Shown here piece after piece: positions 15,040-29,285 of a stretch of 64,000 nt of DNA. Source of the stretch: Numida meleagris (lineage: Eukaryota > Chordata > Aves > Galliformes > Numididae); contig NC_034419.1 of assembly GCF_002078875.1 (NCBI RefSeq), positions 18,291,516 to 18,355,515 of the forward strand. The letters run 5' to 3'. Made by a program: the position numbers and the translations under genes. The notes below the pieces were generated by a model. It had not been told where the DNA came from. It searched no databases and was given only the letters and a program-made list of their open reading frames with translations. Each line of letters begins with the position of its first letter. Within the stretch, counting starts at the first letter, position 1.

Positions 15040-15240
15040 TCATGGAATCATCATAGAATCCTTAGAGTTGGAAGGGACCTTTAAGGGCCATCTAGTCCAA
15101 CTCCCCTGCACTGATTGGGGACACCAGAGCTAGACCAGGTTGCCCAGGGCCTGGTCCAGCCTGGCCTTGAGGGTCTCCAAGGACGGGGCATCCACCACAT
15201 CACTGGGTAGTCTGTTCCAGTGCCTCACCAGAATGGAAGG
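15040..15240 (-). mobile_element. CR1-type LINE fragment, 3' end, 5'-truncated
   Basis: The + strand reads like the reverse complement of a bird CR1 3' end. It has ATAGAATC, then TTGGAAGGGACC, then CATCTAGTCCAACTCCCCTG, a GACCAGGTTGCCCAGGGCC-like block, GGCCTTGAGGGTCTCC, GGGGCATCCACCAC, and CTGTTCCAGTGCCTCACCA. The element therefore lies on the - strand with its 3' end at the left, where ATC/CAT short repeats occur. It is a dead fragment without coding capacity. The subfamily is not assigned. Confidence 0.93.
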
Positions 15241-16869
15241 AAAGGCAAGAGGGGTTTTAGTGATCCAGGCAGTGTCTTGTGCACACTGCTCACTTAACTA
15301 CCCCAGACAGGACCGTTCTGCTTTGATCTCCATATCCTAATGGCTACAGCGCACCCCAGCTCCTTGGTGTAGGACCAGACAGTCAGTGGAGCAATGAAGC
15401 ATATGGGCAAGGCATTTCTTGTTGACCTTCTGAAGCAATCAGCTCGTGCCAGAACCATGTGTTTCATTAGCGTGGTTGTATAATTCTGTTTCTTAATGTC
15501 CGCAATTAATTCACTGCAGTTTCTAAGACTATCTCTGCTCACAGCCCACACCTTGATCTCGTGTCACTCCAGTTTTAATGGAACAGAGCCACAGCCAGCC
15601 AGGGGGACTGATGGACAGTGGTCAGAGCCAGCCTAGTTTAACAGACAGGAAGAAAGGAGCTCAACGAGCTGTGTGGCTGAGCAGGACCAGGCTGGGAGCA
15701 CCCGGAGCTAACACCTTCATTAGGAAGCCCAGACCATTCCCAAAGCTAACTGAAATGCATTATGCCTTGTCAGAACTCCACGCCAGGGAAAACATCTGGA
15801 AACACAAACAGTTGCTCTTTTGCCACCTAATTTAAAAATACTTCTCCAGGAGTCCTTTATAGGCTCATAAGAACACGCATTTGTCAAGCTAAACAATAAC
15901 ACGTGGTAATACAAGAGCCGTGCTGCTACCCAACGGAACACAGCGCCCAGCAAACACCTTCTACCCAAGTCATTTTTCAGCTGCAGTTTGCCCTTCCATT
16001 TGGGCTGGGGAGAGCTGCTTTGCCTGTTTTCCATTTAGCAACCCATCCACATGTTATACAAACCTCTGCTGCAGATACAGACCTGGGACTTGATGAATCT
16101 GGCATACATAGTATTGCAGGTGGGTTCAGACCCACACCTGAAAGTCTTTCTTGAGAAGAAAAAAGCAGATCAAGCCCCCGCAGCTCTGAAACAGGCACAC
16201 CGTAATTACTAATGTTCCAAACCTCAGCAATGATTGTGACCCAGCTAAAAAATCAACGCACAGTATATAAAGCTATACACACCAGAAATTATTAAGTCCC
16301 AAATTACATTTGTGCCTCCTCATTTAACTTAACACCGCACAGAGGGCTGTCAGTCATCACCTGCGCTGCGACGGCGCGATGAGCAGGATCCCCTGCACCA
16401 GCAAGCGCTGGGACCTGATGCTCTGCGTACAGGAATGACCCATCACCGACCTTTGCTTGCTGCACCCAGTGAGCAACAGCATTTAGCACAAAGAGTGACC
16501 ACTGGGTCTGCATGCACCCAGCGCTTGGAGGAAGCACAGAGAGGAGGGGAGGCACCTCCCAGCTCTGAGAACCTCGTTAAAGCATCCAGCTGCCCTCCTA
16601 CCCTGTGCTCCTTGCAGGGGCCATGAAGACAGAAATAAGTGGTGCCATTGAAGTGTCTCATGCTGCCAGCATGTCCAAGTGCCCAGCGGTGCAGCCGTGC
16701 CACAGCTGTCTTGTAGACACTCGGTCGAGGGTCGCTGAGGCACGGCTTGTCAATCAACACCCTGCTTGGCACTCCAGACTCCCCCCAAATCACATTAGGA
16801 CTGCAAATTGCTGTCAAAATAAATGAAAACTCAGAGCAGGCTTGGACAGAGAGAGGGAAAAGAAAAGAT

Positions 16870-17190
16870 CTTAATGGGAGAAAAATTAAGTAATGGTCAC
16901 TTAATTCCGTAACTTCAATGTTCCCAGCTTTAATTGGGATCCGGGGAAATTAGACGTTATAAGCTCAGCTGCTTATAGCTCCAGAAAGATGAAAATCTTC
17001 AAAAATTATATAAATAATAAATCCCTGGGCTGCCAGCACATTATTGAGTTCCTCCCCATAGATCTCAGTATACGCCAATATTGCAGGCATAAAATTTATT
17101 TTAAAACACACTTTCCGGAGGGTGAGGTTAATTCATTTAGCAATGTAATACACTAGGGAAGAGCGATTATTTATTAAAAATGGCATTCCC
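16870..17190. promoter_or_regulatory. AT-rich block with many homeodomain TAAT cores (possible enhancer)
   Basis: At least five TAAT or ATTA cores, two of them as TTAATT or TAATTG, occur in about 320 bp, mixed with non-repetitive sequence and no homopolymers. This composition is typical of conserved noncoding elements around developmental genes. Function is an inference; conservation cannot be checked here. Confidence 0.25.
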
Positions 17191-20100
17191 TGATCTCTGT
17201 AAAGCCCATACGAACATGGACAGAACCGTAAAGCAGCGCCGGCACAAACGAGGAGCGGGAGATTGTTGAAGCACGGAGCTGTCCTATAGCCAAGCTGGGA
17301 AGCTCTTCCTCATTTCAAAACTACATTTTCAGAATGAACCCGTTTCTTAAGATAAAATTGTCAATTTTTCACTCATTCGCTATTTTGTCTCATTCCCACC
17401 AGAGCTGCGTGCACCATGCCATGCCCACCTCGGCACTGCCAGCACAGCGTGCCGCGTTTTGGCACAACACAGCTGTCTGCACCGCTGGGCTTGCTGTCAG
17501 CTCGCATTGCCAAGGGCAGTACCTCCAGCTGCCAGACAACACAGGGACGAGCATGGCCGACACCAGCTCCTGCCCATGTACAGTTGGTGGGGAGAGCCAG
17601 CAGACAACGGCCGGTCACCTCCATCCTCCCCTCGGATTCACAAACACGGGCTGGTGGCCAAGCACACTGAGGAGAAGGAGACTTCAGAAGACTCACGCGA
17701 GGCCTTGTTGCTCATGCTGCAGCGTGGTCGTCTCTCAGCTTTTGCTATTGGCGACATTTTTCAGGCCCCGGCCCCAAGGTGGTTCTATTTCTGCAGGATC
17801 TTAGCTCACTCTTCAAATAAATACACAATTTAAAGCTCTTTCAGGGCAAGAAAGACATTTCAGAGCACTAACTCAGGGTACCCAGAGCCTGAACCCCACA
17901 ATTCCTGAGTCAAAATTAAATTACATTCTAAATCCTTGAGGCTTAAGTTAATCCTATGCTTTGTTAAGTCCCAAGACATGATTCTTAAAAGCATCGACAT
18001 TGGCAATATTTCTTCCATTTATTTTATTTTAATTTAGGACTCGAACTTGGAAAAAGAATAAGAAAGAAAAATGCAATTTTCATTCAAAATTATGCCTTCC
18101 CATATATTTCATTCTCTGTTTGAACTCCTCCAGAAATGTGTTGCGATGTGATAAAACTGATGCATTTCATTTCTTTTTCAATCTTGTATTAAATCTACCA
18201 CAGAAATACTGACCTTATTTATGTCAGCGGAGGGCTCAGCCTCCGACGGCAGGTATTTATCAAGATGATTTTCAAGATGCCATTCCTCTTCGCACAGCCA
18301 CACACGCGTCCTCGCACGGATGCTTCTCGTGAAGCACCGGCTGGGTTATCGGTCAGAAGACACCAGAAGAACACCTCAGTGCCACTGGGTTGTCTGGGGC
18401 TGGAAATGACGTTGGCTGACGGACGGACTGACTTTGGACCCAACAGATGTTTGTATTGAGCCCAAATGAAATCGCCGTTACCGCGGCGATATCTGCAGCG
18501 TGCTTTAAGCAGATTGCCGTGAGCAGCAGGAGGGATCTTGTACCATTGTGCTTCAGATGCAAAGAGTCTTTCCTTTTCTTTTCTTGGCACTCAGATTAGA
18601 GTAACCAGATGACTACTGAGCCTCCCAACTGTCCCTCTGCAGAACATAAACTCCACTCACAGGCGTAAAGCAGCCTGCTGCAGACAGGTATCTCCAGAGC
18701 TAGGTACCTCTGCAGATGTTCCCATCTTCCACTCCAAGTATTGCGCTCTTCTCTGAGGAAGATGCTGGGATGAAGGCCCATCTACAAGCAGGCTCCCCCC
18801 AGCGCTAGCAGAGCAGCCCACTGTGCACACAGCCCAGAGCAGACGATGGCAAGAACGGCAAACCTCCCATTCCTTTGTGTTTCTCAGAACACACTGAGCT
18901 CACTGCCATTTCGTTGGAATCTTGTATTTTCTCTAGCTGAGGTGTTCTTCAATCCGCACTCAAAAAAAAAAAGTAAAGGAGAAGTGAAGGTGACTTACTG
19001 CTAACAGCATGAAGTATGCCTTCATATTTTCCTTCAAACACCAGAAATTCACCTTTTCCTTCCTTTTCAAAGGCTCTGTGTTCAGCAAACATCCCACTGC
19101 AGGAGGCTGGTGCTCCCCCATCCGTGGGAACGACTGCAGGGAAGCGCGAAGCCTTCCTCGCACGCTAAGCGCCGGCCCATAAGACAAGGCCCGCGTCACA
19201 GCTAATGAGTGCCAGACTTCTTAATTTCAACAATACATTTTATGGTCTATAGGTGGTAGTTTTTAAGATGAGACTCCTCAGTCGTGGTTTCTAGCAATTG
19301 GTGCATTTCCTAACGACCTTTCCTAAGCACCTGCGTTAGGCACGCTTCAGAGAGCATCCTTGAGGAAACTGCTGGCTGCTGTTAAACCAGCGGCAGGTCT
19401 GAAGTTCCTGGGCTCCTCGTAGATCAGAATGAGCTTCTCACTTCTTTAAAAAAAAACCTGAATAATTAAATATTAAGTAAAGCGCTACAGCAATCCGTTC
19501 TGTGCTTTCGAAGGAGAAATTCGGTGATGCACAATTATTTTGTTCACTGAGACAAGGAGGAGTCAATTTTTAATGCTCCATGAAGGATTTATAAGGAATA
19601 TATCTTGCAGGAGAAATAAATACGAGCAGACATCTATCTCTCTGGGTTGATTCTGTGTCCAACTCCTTTAATTATGCAGATAGAAGAGAAAGAGCAGAGA
19701 AAAGCTGAAAGTATTGCAAGGCTCTGTGCAAGTACCTTCCACCAGGATGAGTGGTACATGCATCCAAGCAACCTGGAGATGCACGAGCTGTCACAGGAAG
19801 CAGGACAGCACTGAAGGAGTTAAACCAGACAAATGATGATGCACCTGACATGAGCCAAATACCAGTTATATGTGTGATAAGCAGTATAGTCACGTGAGAA
19901 TCAGGAATAGGAAAGGAAGAGTAAGATTTCGAAACCTAATTCCTACCCACCCAGAACCACTAACAGAATTGATGTTAATTAGCACCTTTTAAGTCTTTCT
20001 ATATATTGAAGCGTTTTTATTACAAAACAGAAAGAATAACAACCGTGTGCTTATATGGGAAATCATGGGGAATTAATGCAAATCTGTAATTTGCTCAAGG

Positions 20101-23100
20101 GGCTCTAAATACATCATAAGCTTCAAGGGCACAATTCAAAAGATTTACGGGTGGTTGCAGAGCCTCACGGGGGAGTTAAGCTGTAGGTCCACAATCTCTT
20201 GTACTGGTAATTTACACAATAAACTCCGATATTAAAGAGTAATTCCACAAGTGGTAAGAAAACATGTTAACTTTCAAGTTTCTAATGATTTTTCCCTCCC
20301 TTTGAACACAGAAATAAATACACGAAAACACCCATTGCCAGCACATTTCCCAGTGCTTCAGCCAGGTCAGGCCGAACCATGCAGATGGGAAAGCTTTCAA
20401 GAAATCAGCTCCTGACCAGAAACAGGCTTTGTCCATTGAAATTCCACCCCGTAGCCCAACGAGCAGATCCGCTCTGGGCAGTGAAGAGGCAGCCTTTCTA
20501 CAGAGCTGCCTCAGCACAGCACCTTGCCAGCAGAGACACCCTGTGCTAATAAACATACTACAATTAAAAAGATGCAGTTGCAAGCAGCACAGTAAATAGT
20601 ACCTGGTATCCAAAGGGATGTGTCACACCATGCAGCAGCAGTGACAGAGCATCATGCCTTGGAGGAGGCATTGTTGGCAGATGCCTTCAGCCCAGTAGTG
20701 CCGAGGACTACAAGGAGAACACAGTTTTTGGAGAGAAAAACTGGGTTTGAAAGGCATAAACTACCAGTGGCAGACAGGCATGGGGCTTGTGGCTCTTCTC
20801 CAGCTTGGTTGCCTTTGTGCAAGCCCTGACCTGGGCTCTGTGCAGTGCCAGCCTGTGCTGCTCTCCTGCAGTGGCCTGCTGCCCACCAAATCACAGCTCA
20901 AGTACAGCGGGATTTTCCTCCTCCAGCCCTCCTTTATCCCACAGATTGCCTCAATCAGCAGCAAGCAGGGGTGGGGGAGGCCTGCTAGAACTTGCAGCTG
21001 ATGCTGATCTACGGTGCTGTGATGTACTATGGCTCTTTCCTCTTCTCTCTCGCCCAGAGCTCAGGCTGCTCTCTTAGAGCCTACCATCTCAGTGAGCTTT
21101 TTCCCAGCCCACCTCAGGCCTGGGCCCCTGTGCCATTAAACTCATGTGCCTGCAGGAATTCTACCCGCAGGTTCCCATTTAAGACTCTCACGATCAAAAA
21201 GCTGTTTTCTAGGTGACCATGTGGTGACACACACCCGCGCCCTCCTCGAGGACCGGGCAGAACGCGCTCCATATAGAAAACTGCTCTGCAAAGTCAGGAG
21301 GCTGTGAGCCAGGAGCACCTGTCAGCTGCTGGCAGGACACAGTTGTCAAGGTATTTCCTGGGGATGTGCAGTTTTACAAAGTGAATCTTACATCTCTGAT
21401 CAGAATAGAGAAAAAGGAGGGACAGGTATGACAGCTCAGGGACAAGAAGTAAACAATAATGGCAGAACTTCTACAGCTACTATTTTTTTTTAGCCTTTAT
21501 TAATTGCTTTTTAAAATTATTATTGTTTTTTTTTCTGTGAGAACCATTAGCCCAGCTCTTACGATTACGGGGGTACAGGGTTTAATGCCTTGCCATTTGC
21601 AGGGCACTGCAGAGAAGCAGATCCACACCCCCACAGAGCAGGAGAGACTGACAGGGCCAGTCTCTGCTCTCTTTGCTCATGCAAGCCTGCTATTTAAAAC
21701 TGGAAATGCTACCTGAACAAGCCCAGAAGCAGAGAACCTCCAGCACATAACAATGATAGCTTTGATAGGGCCCTTATCTAGGTCGCGTTTGGAAGGAAGG
21801 CACGTACCCCTCCACACACTATGAAAAAATAGCACTTTTTTGACACATTGCAATAACTTCTGAAGAAATTAATGGCATCCCCCATCCACACCTCTCAGCC
21901 TGTGAGGCACTGATTTCAGATCCACTGTCAGAAGGAAATGCGATTTCTTAAAAGTAATGATGCTTTCTTGTACTATCTGTGTCAGCGAGCACCTCTGAAA
22001 TGTAGGTTTGTAAAACCACAACCAAAAATAACCAACCGAAGCACAAGAACTATTTGCCAGACTTCAGAATATGGATTAGCTGTGCTTTACTTCTACTCCT
22101 TCCTCTCAACGACCCGAAGTGATGAATAAAAAAATAAATCCACTGAGCTCAGCAAGAGGATTGGGAGCAGTTCTGCCCATGAGGAAGGGCTGCAGATTGC
22201 CCCATGAGATGCAGGTGCTGGGAGGATGGGCCACCAGAAGGGACTGGATGTGATCATGCACCGACAGCGCCCTGCTAAGCTGGGGAACACAGCTACCCGG
22301 TTAGCTGAATTCTTGTATTTCCATTTTCCTGCCAACTAGCTTAACTGCACTTAAAGGGAGCATCTTAGAAGTACAGAAACCAAATCCGATCTCATCAGCT
22401 TACAGATGCACCCAATGAAAGCCATTTCAGGTAACTCTAAACACACACGTGCTCTGCATTTCAACCAGCGCGTAACCTTACCCAGCACTAGTTCAAGCCT
22501 AGATGAGCTACTTCAAATAAAAAAATTAAACCCCCAGGCACGTGCCTCACAGTGCAGAGATCAGTACAAAAACTGCAGTCACTGGAATTACAAATATGTG
22601 TGATTATTAAACAAATATATCACATACAGACCAGCTCAGACGATATCGTCTCAGACACGTCCAATAATTGCAAAGCTCTTTCCTGCAGAGAACTCTATGG
22701 TTTTCTGGAGTGAATGGCAGAAGAGCAGCCAAACATAAATTGTAAACCACCACTGAAAGCTTGCTTTATTACAGCTCTTCTGATTACTACCTATCCATAA
22801 CTAATATTTAGTGCAGCAAAGACAGGAAATTCTGCTTTTTCAGCAGTTTTGCATCTTACCTTTCCCCCAAGAGACGTACCACGCTGATGTCACCATGCCC
22901 CCGCCAAAGCCACTGATGTATTATTAATGCTAAGAGGAGACTTGGTTCTGGGCCGCGCTCAAGTACGCCTATGAGTCTGCAGGAGCTTTGCTTTCCCTCA
23001 TCTAAATAACACTGAGGCTTGTAATGGGCCAGGACATGAATCCTGACACTTGCTGCAGCGTTTCCGCACCAAAGGCTGCACTCTGCAATCCTCTGTGCTC

Positions 23101-24423
23101 CTCCTGACGTTTCAGCCGCGCGCTTCCGTCGAGTTTAAAGAGCAATGCAACACCACAGTGATTTATTGCCTAAGAGTTCACCGATGGTTAAACTTTTATA
23201 AACCATAATATGGCAGGTCCCAAGCTCCAGTGAAATTATCAGCTACAAAAGTAATGACTAAGCTTGCAAATAATTTAGACAAGGAAATCAATCAATTCTG
23301 ACCCGCACAGTAATGCTCAGACCTTAGCTGGCAGCACCAAGACTGCGTGTTCATTGCTACTCCAAATCAGCCATCACTGGAGACCCACCAGCCAAAAGCA
23401 GTCCATTAATTTTACCAGTATTTGCTAGATACTTTCTTAAGTGTCAGACTCCACTGAAGGAGAACATTTTTGGATTTCTCAAAAACAATACAGGTTTAGT
23501 TTTTTAATGATACCTTGCACTGTATTTTGTATCATCCTTGGATGCATTTATGTTAAGCAATGGTCTGCACCTCGAGCAGTTCAGTAACACTCACACGGAC
23601 ACTGCTGCCTGCTGCTGGCTCTGGGGACGCGGGGCACTGAGCTCCTGCAAGGCTTGGAGGCCTCGGCCAAGAGAAGGCATCTCTTGTGCTGTGCCAGTAG
23701 ATGTGTGCTGGAAAGGCTTCTGCCCCCAAACATCCATGGCTAGCAAGCGAGAGAATGACACATTAAAAGAAAGAAGCTTTTTGTGCACGTCACTAATGAA
23801 AAATGGAAGCACGAGGCCCAAGCCACTTGCTCGGGGTCCCACTGTGAGGAGCCCGGTGCTGCCAGCCCCACCAGTGACACCTTGGGCTACCCGCAGACAC
23901 CTGCCACCCCCTCCAACTGAAGTTCGAGCCATTTCAAAACACAGGAGCTTTTGCACTCATATTACGTAGACTGAAATATGTACCCTGCTAGACACCGGGC
24001 ATGAAGAACGCGAAACTCAACAAAAATCCAACTTTTTAGGCTAGAAATGCAATACCCAACTGCTCCCATTACTGATTTATGGGAAAATGAAACGCTCCGA
24101 TGCTATGCTGGGCTTCTCTTGTACAGCATCGCTGCTGGACTCAGCCCGTGCATGCAGCCAGTATGCTAAGCACTGCTGATGAGGGGATCTATTTTCACAT
24201 CTTAGGAGAATATCAATATCTGTCCTTCATGAAAAAAAAGAAAAAGTGAATGATAACTCTTCGCCCGCTGCCTGCATGATGGATTTGCAATAGAAAGAGC
24301 CGTTGGAGGAGAAGAATTGGCCTCAAGTGAGCCATTAATATCGGCGCGCTGCAGCCATGTCAGATGGTACAATATTTAAATGAATAGAATATTACTTTTT
24401 GTACTTAACCAAAATGATTATGT

Positions 24424-24443
24424 ACACACACACACACACACAC
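24424..24443. repeat. (CA)n microsatellite
   Basis: About ten uninterrupted AC/CA units in unique sequence. Likely polymorphic. Confidence 0.95.
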
Positions 24444-25860
24444 CAAGAACAGCACGGCACAGACCACACTGCTGTTCTACACCCAGGGACAGCTTGTCAC
24501 TGCTCGGAAATCACTGCTGCAGCCCTTAAAAGCACAGACCGCCAGGGCACGACCCCCATACTTCCCAGCAGTCATCGTCTGGGTGTGCAAACACAAACTG
24601 AAGAAGAAGATGCACCAGTAACACGCTGCTTTCACCCAAAATTCAGCTTATGGTTTCAAAGCCCCGTTTTAGAAGCTGTGAAAATGGAGAAGTGTAATAA
24701 TCTGAGAATGTTACAGCAGAACAACCCTCCATTTCTATGAGATGCTTGCTAGTAGCATACTTATCTGTTGCTCTATGAACACACGGGTCCCTATGAAAGT
24801 TCTGCGTGGTGGACCAAGTGGGAAGGAACCAGGTCATCTATTGCTTCTCAGCCCCTGCTGGAGCAAGCAGGGAAACCTTACAGTGCCTGAAGCACGCTCT
24901 TTGGAGCAGGGGCTGCAAGGGGGCTCAGGCCAACAGGCGGACACACAGCCACCAGGGCTGGCATCTGCCAGAGACCACGGGCATCACGCACTCAGGTGCT
25001 GGCAGGTCCATCTCACTATGAACTGCAGATGTAAATCCACTTGTCCAGGAGAAAGGAACTCAGTTATGCAATATTTCTAAAGGCATATATATTCAAAGAA
25101 AAAACAAAGCCCTATAATGAGTTAGGGAAGAGATAAGGGGTCAAGAAAGCAACACGAGAACGCAATAAAGTAAAAATTAAATTATTAAAAGCCATTTTTA
25201 CTTCTCGAGAACCAACGCAATGACAAAATCATAAGCACGAACCAGCAATACACAGAGCTAAAGACTGATAATACATCTTCATCTTTAATTTCTCTTAATT
25301 TAAAGTATATTAATCTAAATGAGCAGATGCTTGGAATTTGGCCCAGATCAGCATTTCAAGCCAAGAAAACCTCAGGTTGTCACAACGAGGGCCTTTCAGC
25401 TGTGCAAAGCACCTCCTCACAGAGCCGAGGAACAACCACCGGCGGTCCAGAAACATGATTTGGGGGTTTCAAAAAGGATAGAGAAGCTTGTTTTATCGGG
25501 TAATATTTGAAAGCCTGCAGGGCTAAATACGTGCTGCTGCTTTCATTGACAAATGGTTCGTATTTGCCTTCTGAGCTGGGTTTGTGCCAGCAGTTCAGGT
25601 ACCATAGGGTTAGGCTTTCAAAACCCGGGGAAAAAGGTTTTCCAGTGATTCCTTAAAGATCTATAAAAACATGGGCCAAGATCCACCCATGAATCAAGTT
25701 CTTGAGTACTTCGGTTCTCTGAAAATTCATTTAACAAAACCGCGGCGTAAAACAGCCCCAGGAGCCACCGCTATCACACGATAAGCACCGATTAGCCTTT
25801 CATCCCCAGCAGGGATTTACAGGATCAAGAATAAAATGGGTTCCTGAGGATGCTTTGCTG

Positions 25861-25894
25861 AACCCTAACCCGAAACCTCACCTTAGCCCTAACA
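25861..25894. repeat. Degenerate telomere-like CCCTAA patch
   Basis: AACCCTAACCC, then GAAACC, CTCACC and TTAGCCCTAAC resemble the C-rich telomere strand over about 34 bp, with several mismatches. It is too short and too diverged to call an interstitial telomere with confidence. Confidence 0.4.
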
Positions 25895-28800
25895 ATTCCA
25901 CACTGATTTACAGCTAACATAAAACTCAGTCTTCAGGGACACAGGATTTAATCTTAACAGAAGGCTTTCCATAGCCAGCCAATAAACTGGTTTCCAAGCA
26001 CGGAGCAGCGATAACAGCGTCGTCCCTAATGCAGGCAGCCCACAGAGCTGAGCAGAAGCCACTTACCCACATGAATATCATTGTGCATCCCTGAACCTTC
26101 ACCTAAACACGTCCATCTCCAGCCATTTGATTTCTTAACCGGAAACCCAGCCCCACCTGCAGTGCAGAACTGCCTCACAGCTGCAGGCCATTGCTCCGTT
26201 TGCAGCCATTCCTCAGTTAATCCTCATGGCCCTTGAAAAACTCTACCCAACTACAGGGGGACATTTCTAAAAGAAATACACAAGAATTCACAGAGCACTC
26301 CTCCAAGAAATGTTTTCTGTGCCTTTGTGGTATTTTTATAACCTGCATCTGAACCGCCTTTCCAGTGCCTCCTCCCACAGGTAATGAAGAAATGCCAGAA
26401 AAGAATATAAGAGTTGAACAGGTGCTCATAGTGCTTCAATGAATAATTGGAACAATAATTCAAAACTCTTTAAAAAAAGCCGTGAGACTAACACACAGAG
26501 GAATATCAGCAAATGTATGAGAGATTTAATATGTAAAGGTAAAAGCAGATTTTTTTTTTAATGAGCAGTACATAAGAAGCTGAGTTTCTAGAGAGTCCAA
26601 TGTATTATAGAGTTTCCTATTACAGACATAGCGAAGACTCTATGTCATCCTTGCATTCTGATATCTGAAGCTAATTCGTGTAAATGTCATTAGTTTTGGT
26701 GCCCTCACTAAACTAATTGGAGTTCAAATTCAGCAATCAAACCCTTTTAATCAGATCTGAAAGCTAAGTATGTAATCAGGCAGTTTAACTAACTCGGCTC
26801 ATAGAGATTTGGCATCTGCAGGACCAAGCCCAGCAGCCCCAAGGCGGCTGAGTGGGGAGCCCTCCTGGCATCCCCTCCCAGAAATCTGCTTCTACCCCTT
26901 AATTTTATTTCAGTCATCTCCTTCTTGTTCCTCAGATCAAAAGCCAGGACAGAGATCCAGGATATGTACCTGCTGCATCTCCAAGGGATACAATGCTGTT
27001 CTCTCCTTATCACCATTCCCCAGCCAAGTACAAAACCATCATTAACTGCCATCATTCCAACACAAAGTCAGGGGAAGACTTACTATCAAGTGGCTCAGTG
27101 CTGGGTCCCAGCATTTCATGAGAACCAAAGGGATGGTTTTATTGGTGGAGAGGGTCTCGAACAAAGATGCTTGGCCACAGCACAGCCCTTGCATTGCTGC
27201 ATCCCTGCTCCACGCCAAGTTTGTTTCTTCACCAAGGTGAACCTACCGGCAGCGACCCTGAGGAGTTCTGAGAGACCAGAATTAAGAAAATAATGATGAC
27301 TATTGGTTACTGTCAATCAATGACAGACATAGTTATAATGATACCAGAGATAGTACGTGGTCACCAATAAAAATTATAAGTATTGATTTGTATGTACTTG
27401 CCCAGCAATAAATGTCATTTGGACCTCATATTCAAGGATACCTTATTAACTAGCAAGTCTGTGCAGCAGTAAAACATGAAATTGCACTGAAGCAGAAATG
27501 CAATCTCCGCGGATTTTCTCCATCCCCACAAAATTCTAGTTCAACATTGATTTTTTCGTGTTGGACCAATACATCGTGTGGCTGAAATGAGACAGGTGAA
27601 TTCATTTGGAATCTTTTCCTGCTGGAAAAATATCCTAGAAGCAAGGTGAGAGAGCCCTCCCATTACACAGCCAGGATTAAGCCAGACACTTTGCAGCAGT
27701 CTCACCGAACTGCAACACAGCTCTCTCCTGACCCTGCTCCAAACTCGGCATCCACAGCAGGAGGGGCTTTGCCTGCTCCACACCTGACAGGGCAGCAAGC
27801 CTCAGTGCAGGCATGAACTGGAATGGACAACCTGCAGGTTTGTTCTGATTTTAGTTCTTAGCCATCCAAAGACCTCGAGGAACGGGTTTTGCACAGCACC
27901 CCTCGTTCCTCTCTTCTCACTGCAGCCAACCCTATGGCTCCATCCAATTCCCTGCGATGGGCACAGCCATCGGGGGGGATCGATAAAGGGGAGTTCCCTG
28001 GGTGCGCTGCCACCAAACCCCACGCTGAAGGTGGAACACGACATTTGGTGGCATTTTGACACGATTCTGCTGCCAGCACTGAGAAAGTTTCCAGTGATGT
28101 AAACTCTCTGCTAATGCCGACATCACATGGACGATTTGCAGAGGTGGTGTAACGCAACTCCAGCACGCTCAGCTACAGCTTACTGCTCTGCAGCCACTCC
28201 GGCTTTGCTCTGCCCAGCCATCAGTGGTTGCTGAGGATGGAAGATCAGGGAGATGGGGTGCAGCAGTCGTGCAGTTCCCCCAGTGCAGCAGCTCTTGAGG
28301 CTGCATATCACCCATCAGCAACTTCAGGCCAATTTCATCAGAGAGATGTCTACGTTTTTTAATTGTTTTTTATACGCCAGGGAGTAAACTCATCAGAAAA
28401 ACAAAAGAAAACAAAGCAAAACCCAAACCAACAAAGCAACCCCAGGAGGCAGCATGTGCTTCTGACCACAGGAGAGAACTGAAGAGCAGAATGCAAGGAG
28501 CAAGAAAAGGGAATGAGGACAACACACGGAGCAGGCCTAACGCCATTGAAGGGTCTTCCCAGTGTACCACAAATTGGCCAGGCTTCAAATAATGTTTACC
28601 TAATTCTGCAATTTCCATTACTGCAAATTCCAGACAAGGCGAAGCCCTCGTTGCTATCTGCACACAAACATCACCCAGTTCATGGACACACTGCGTCTAC
28701 AACAGCACAACAAACCCAGCTGGGTGAGGAGCGCTGCCAGGATGCTGCTGTGGATCTCCCACCCCTGCCCAGGTCAGGGAGAGCCGTCCCAGCACCACGT

Positions 28801-29267
28801 CCCCAGCACCACGCCTGGCAGGGAAGATGGAACAAGCTGAAGAAGATGCACTTCTGTGCTCCCCGGCTGCGGATGGGGATTTTTCACTTCCATGAAAACT
28901 GCCCTCAAAATGCAGTCGGGCCCTCGCCCTTCGGGATGCACCAAGGCAGCATCCCTCCTTACCCACACAGACAGGTTTTAAATAGAGCACTCCTCTTCTG
29001 TCATTGACTTGAAGTTTTAACACGTCTCTGTTGTAAACGTGCCAAAAAACAAGAGCATAATTTATTAATTTCCTCCACATACATTCTGTTCCCTGTTTTC
29101 TTTCCAGCTATTTAGCTGCCGTGAAAAGTTAAAAGCAGCAAAAAAAGCAAAGAACATCCCTAAAGGTTAAAACTTTGAGCCAACTTCAACTTGGACATAC
29201 ATTAGAGCAGTGTATTTTTCATTCACTCCCGGTGACATTTCAAGCACTGTTACAAATCAATCAGCAC

Positions 29268-29285
29268 CTCCAAATGCATTTGGAG
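29268..29285. repeat. 18-bp perfect palindrome
   Basis: CTCCAAATGCATTTGGAG is its own reverse complement over all 18 bases and then loses symmetry on both sides. It lies in an AT-rich unique block (about 29040-29660). It could be a dimeric binding site or chance. Confidence 0.95.

Larger units (their letters stand above)
15241..29267. other. Upstream desert, segment 3: no gene found
   Basis: Unique noncoding sequence. Items seen are a TAAT-rich block at 16870-17190, a (CA)n microsatellite at 24424-24443 and a telomere-like CCCTAA patch at 25861-25894. Open frames of up to 164 codons (such as 28513-29007) lack recognisable domains. Confidence 0.6.

Noticed and set aside
17334..17804. 156-codon open frame on the + strand
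   Set aside because: Overlapped by two other open frames on the same strand and one on the other strand, no domain; composition effect.
28513..29007. 164-codon open frame on the + strand
   Set aside because: No similarity to a known family, no exon signals, overlaps other open frames on the opposite strand in a GC-richer patch.
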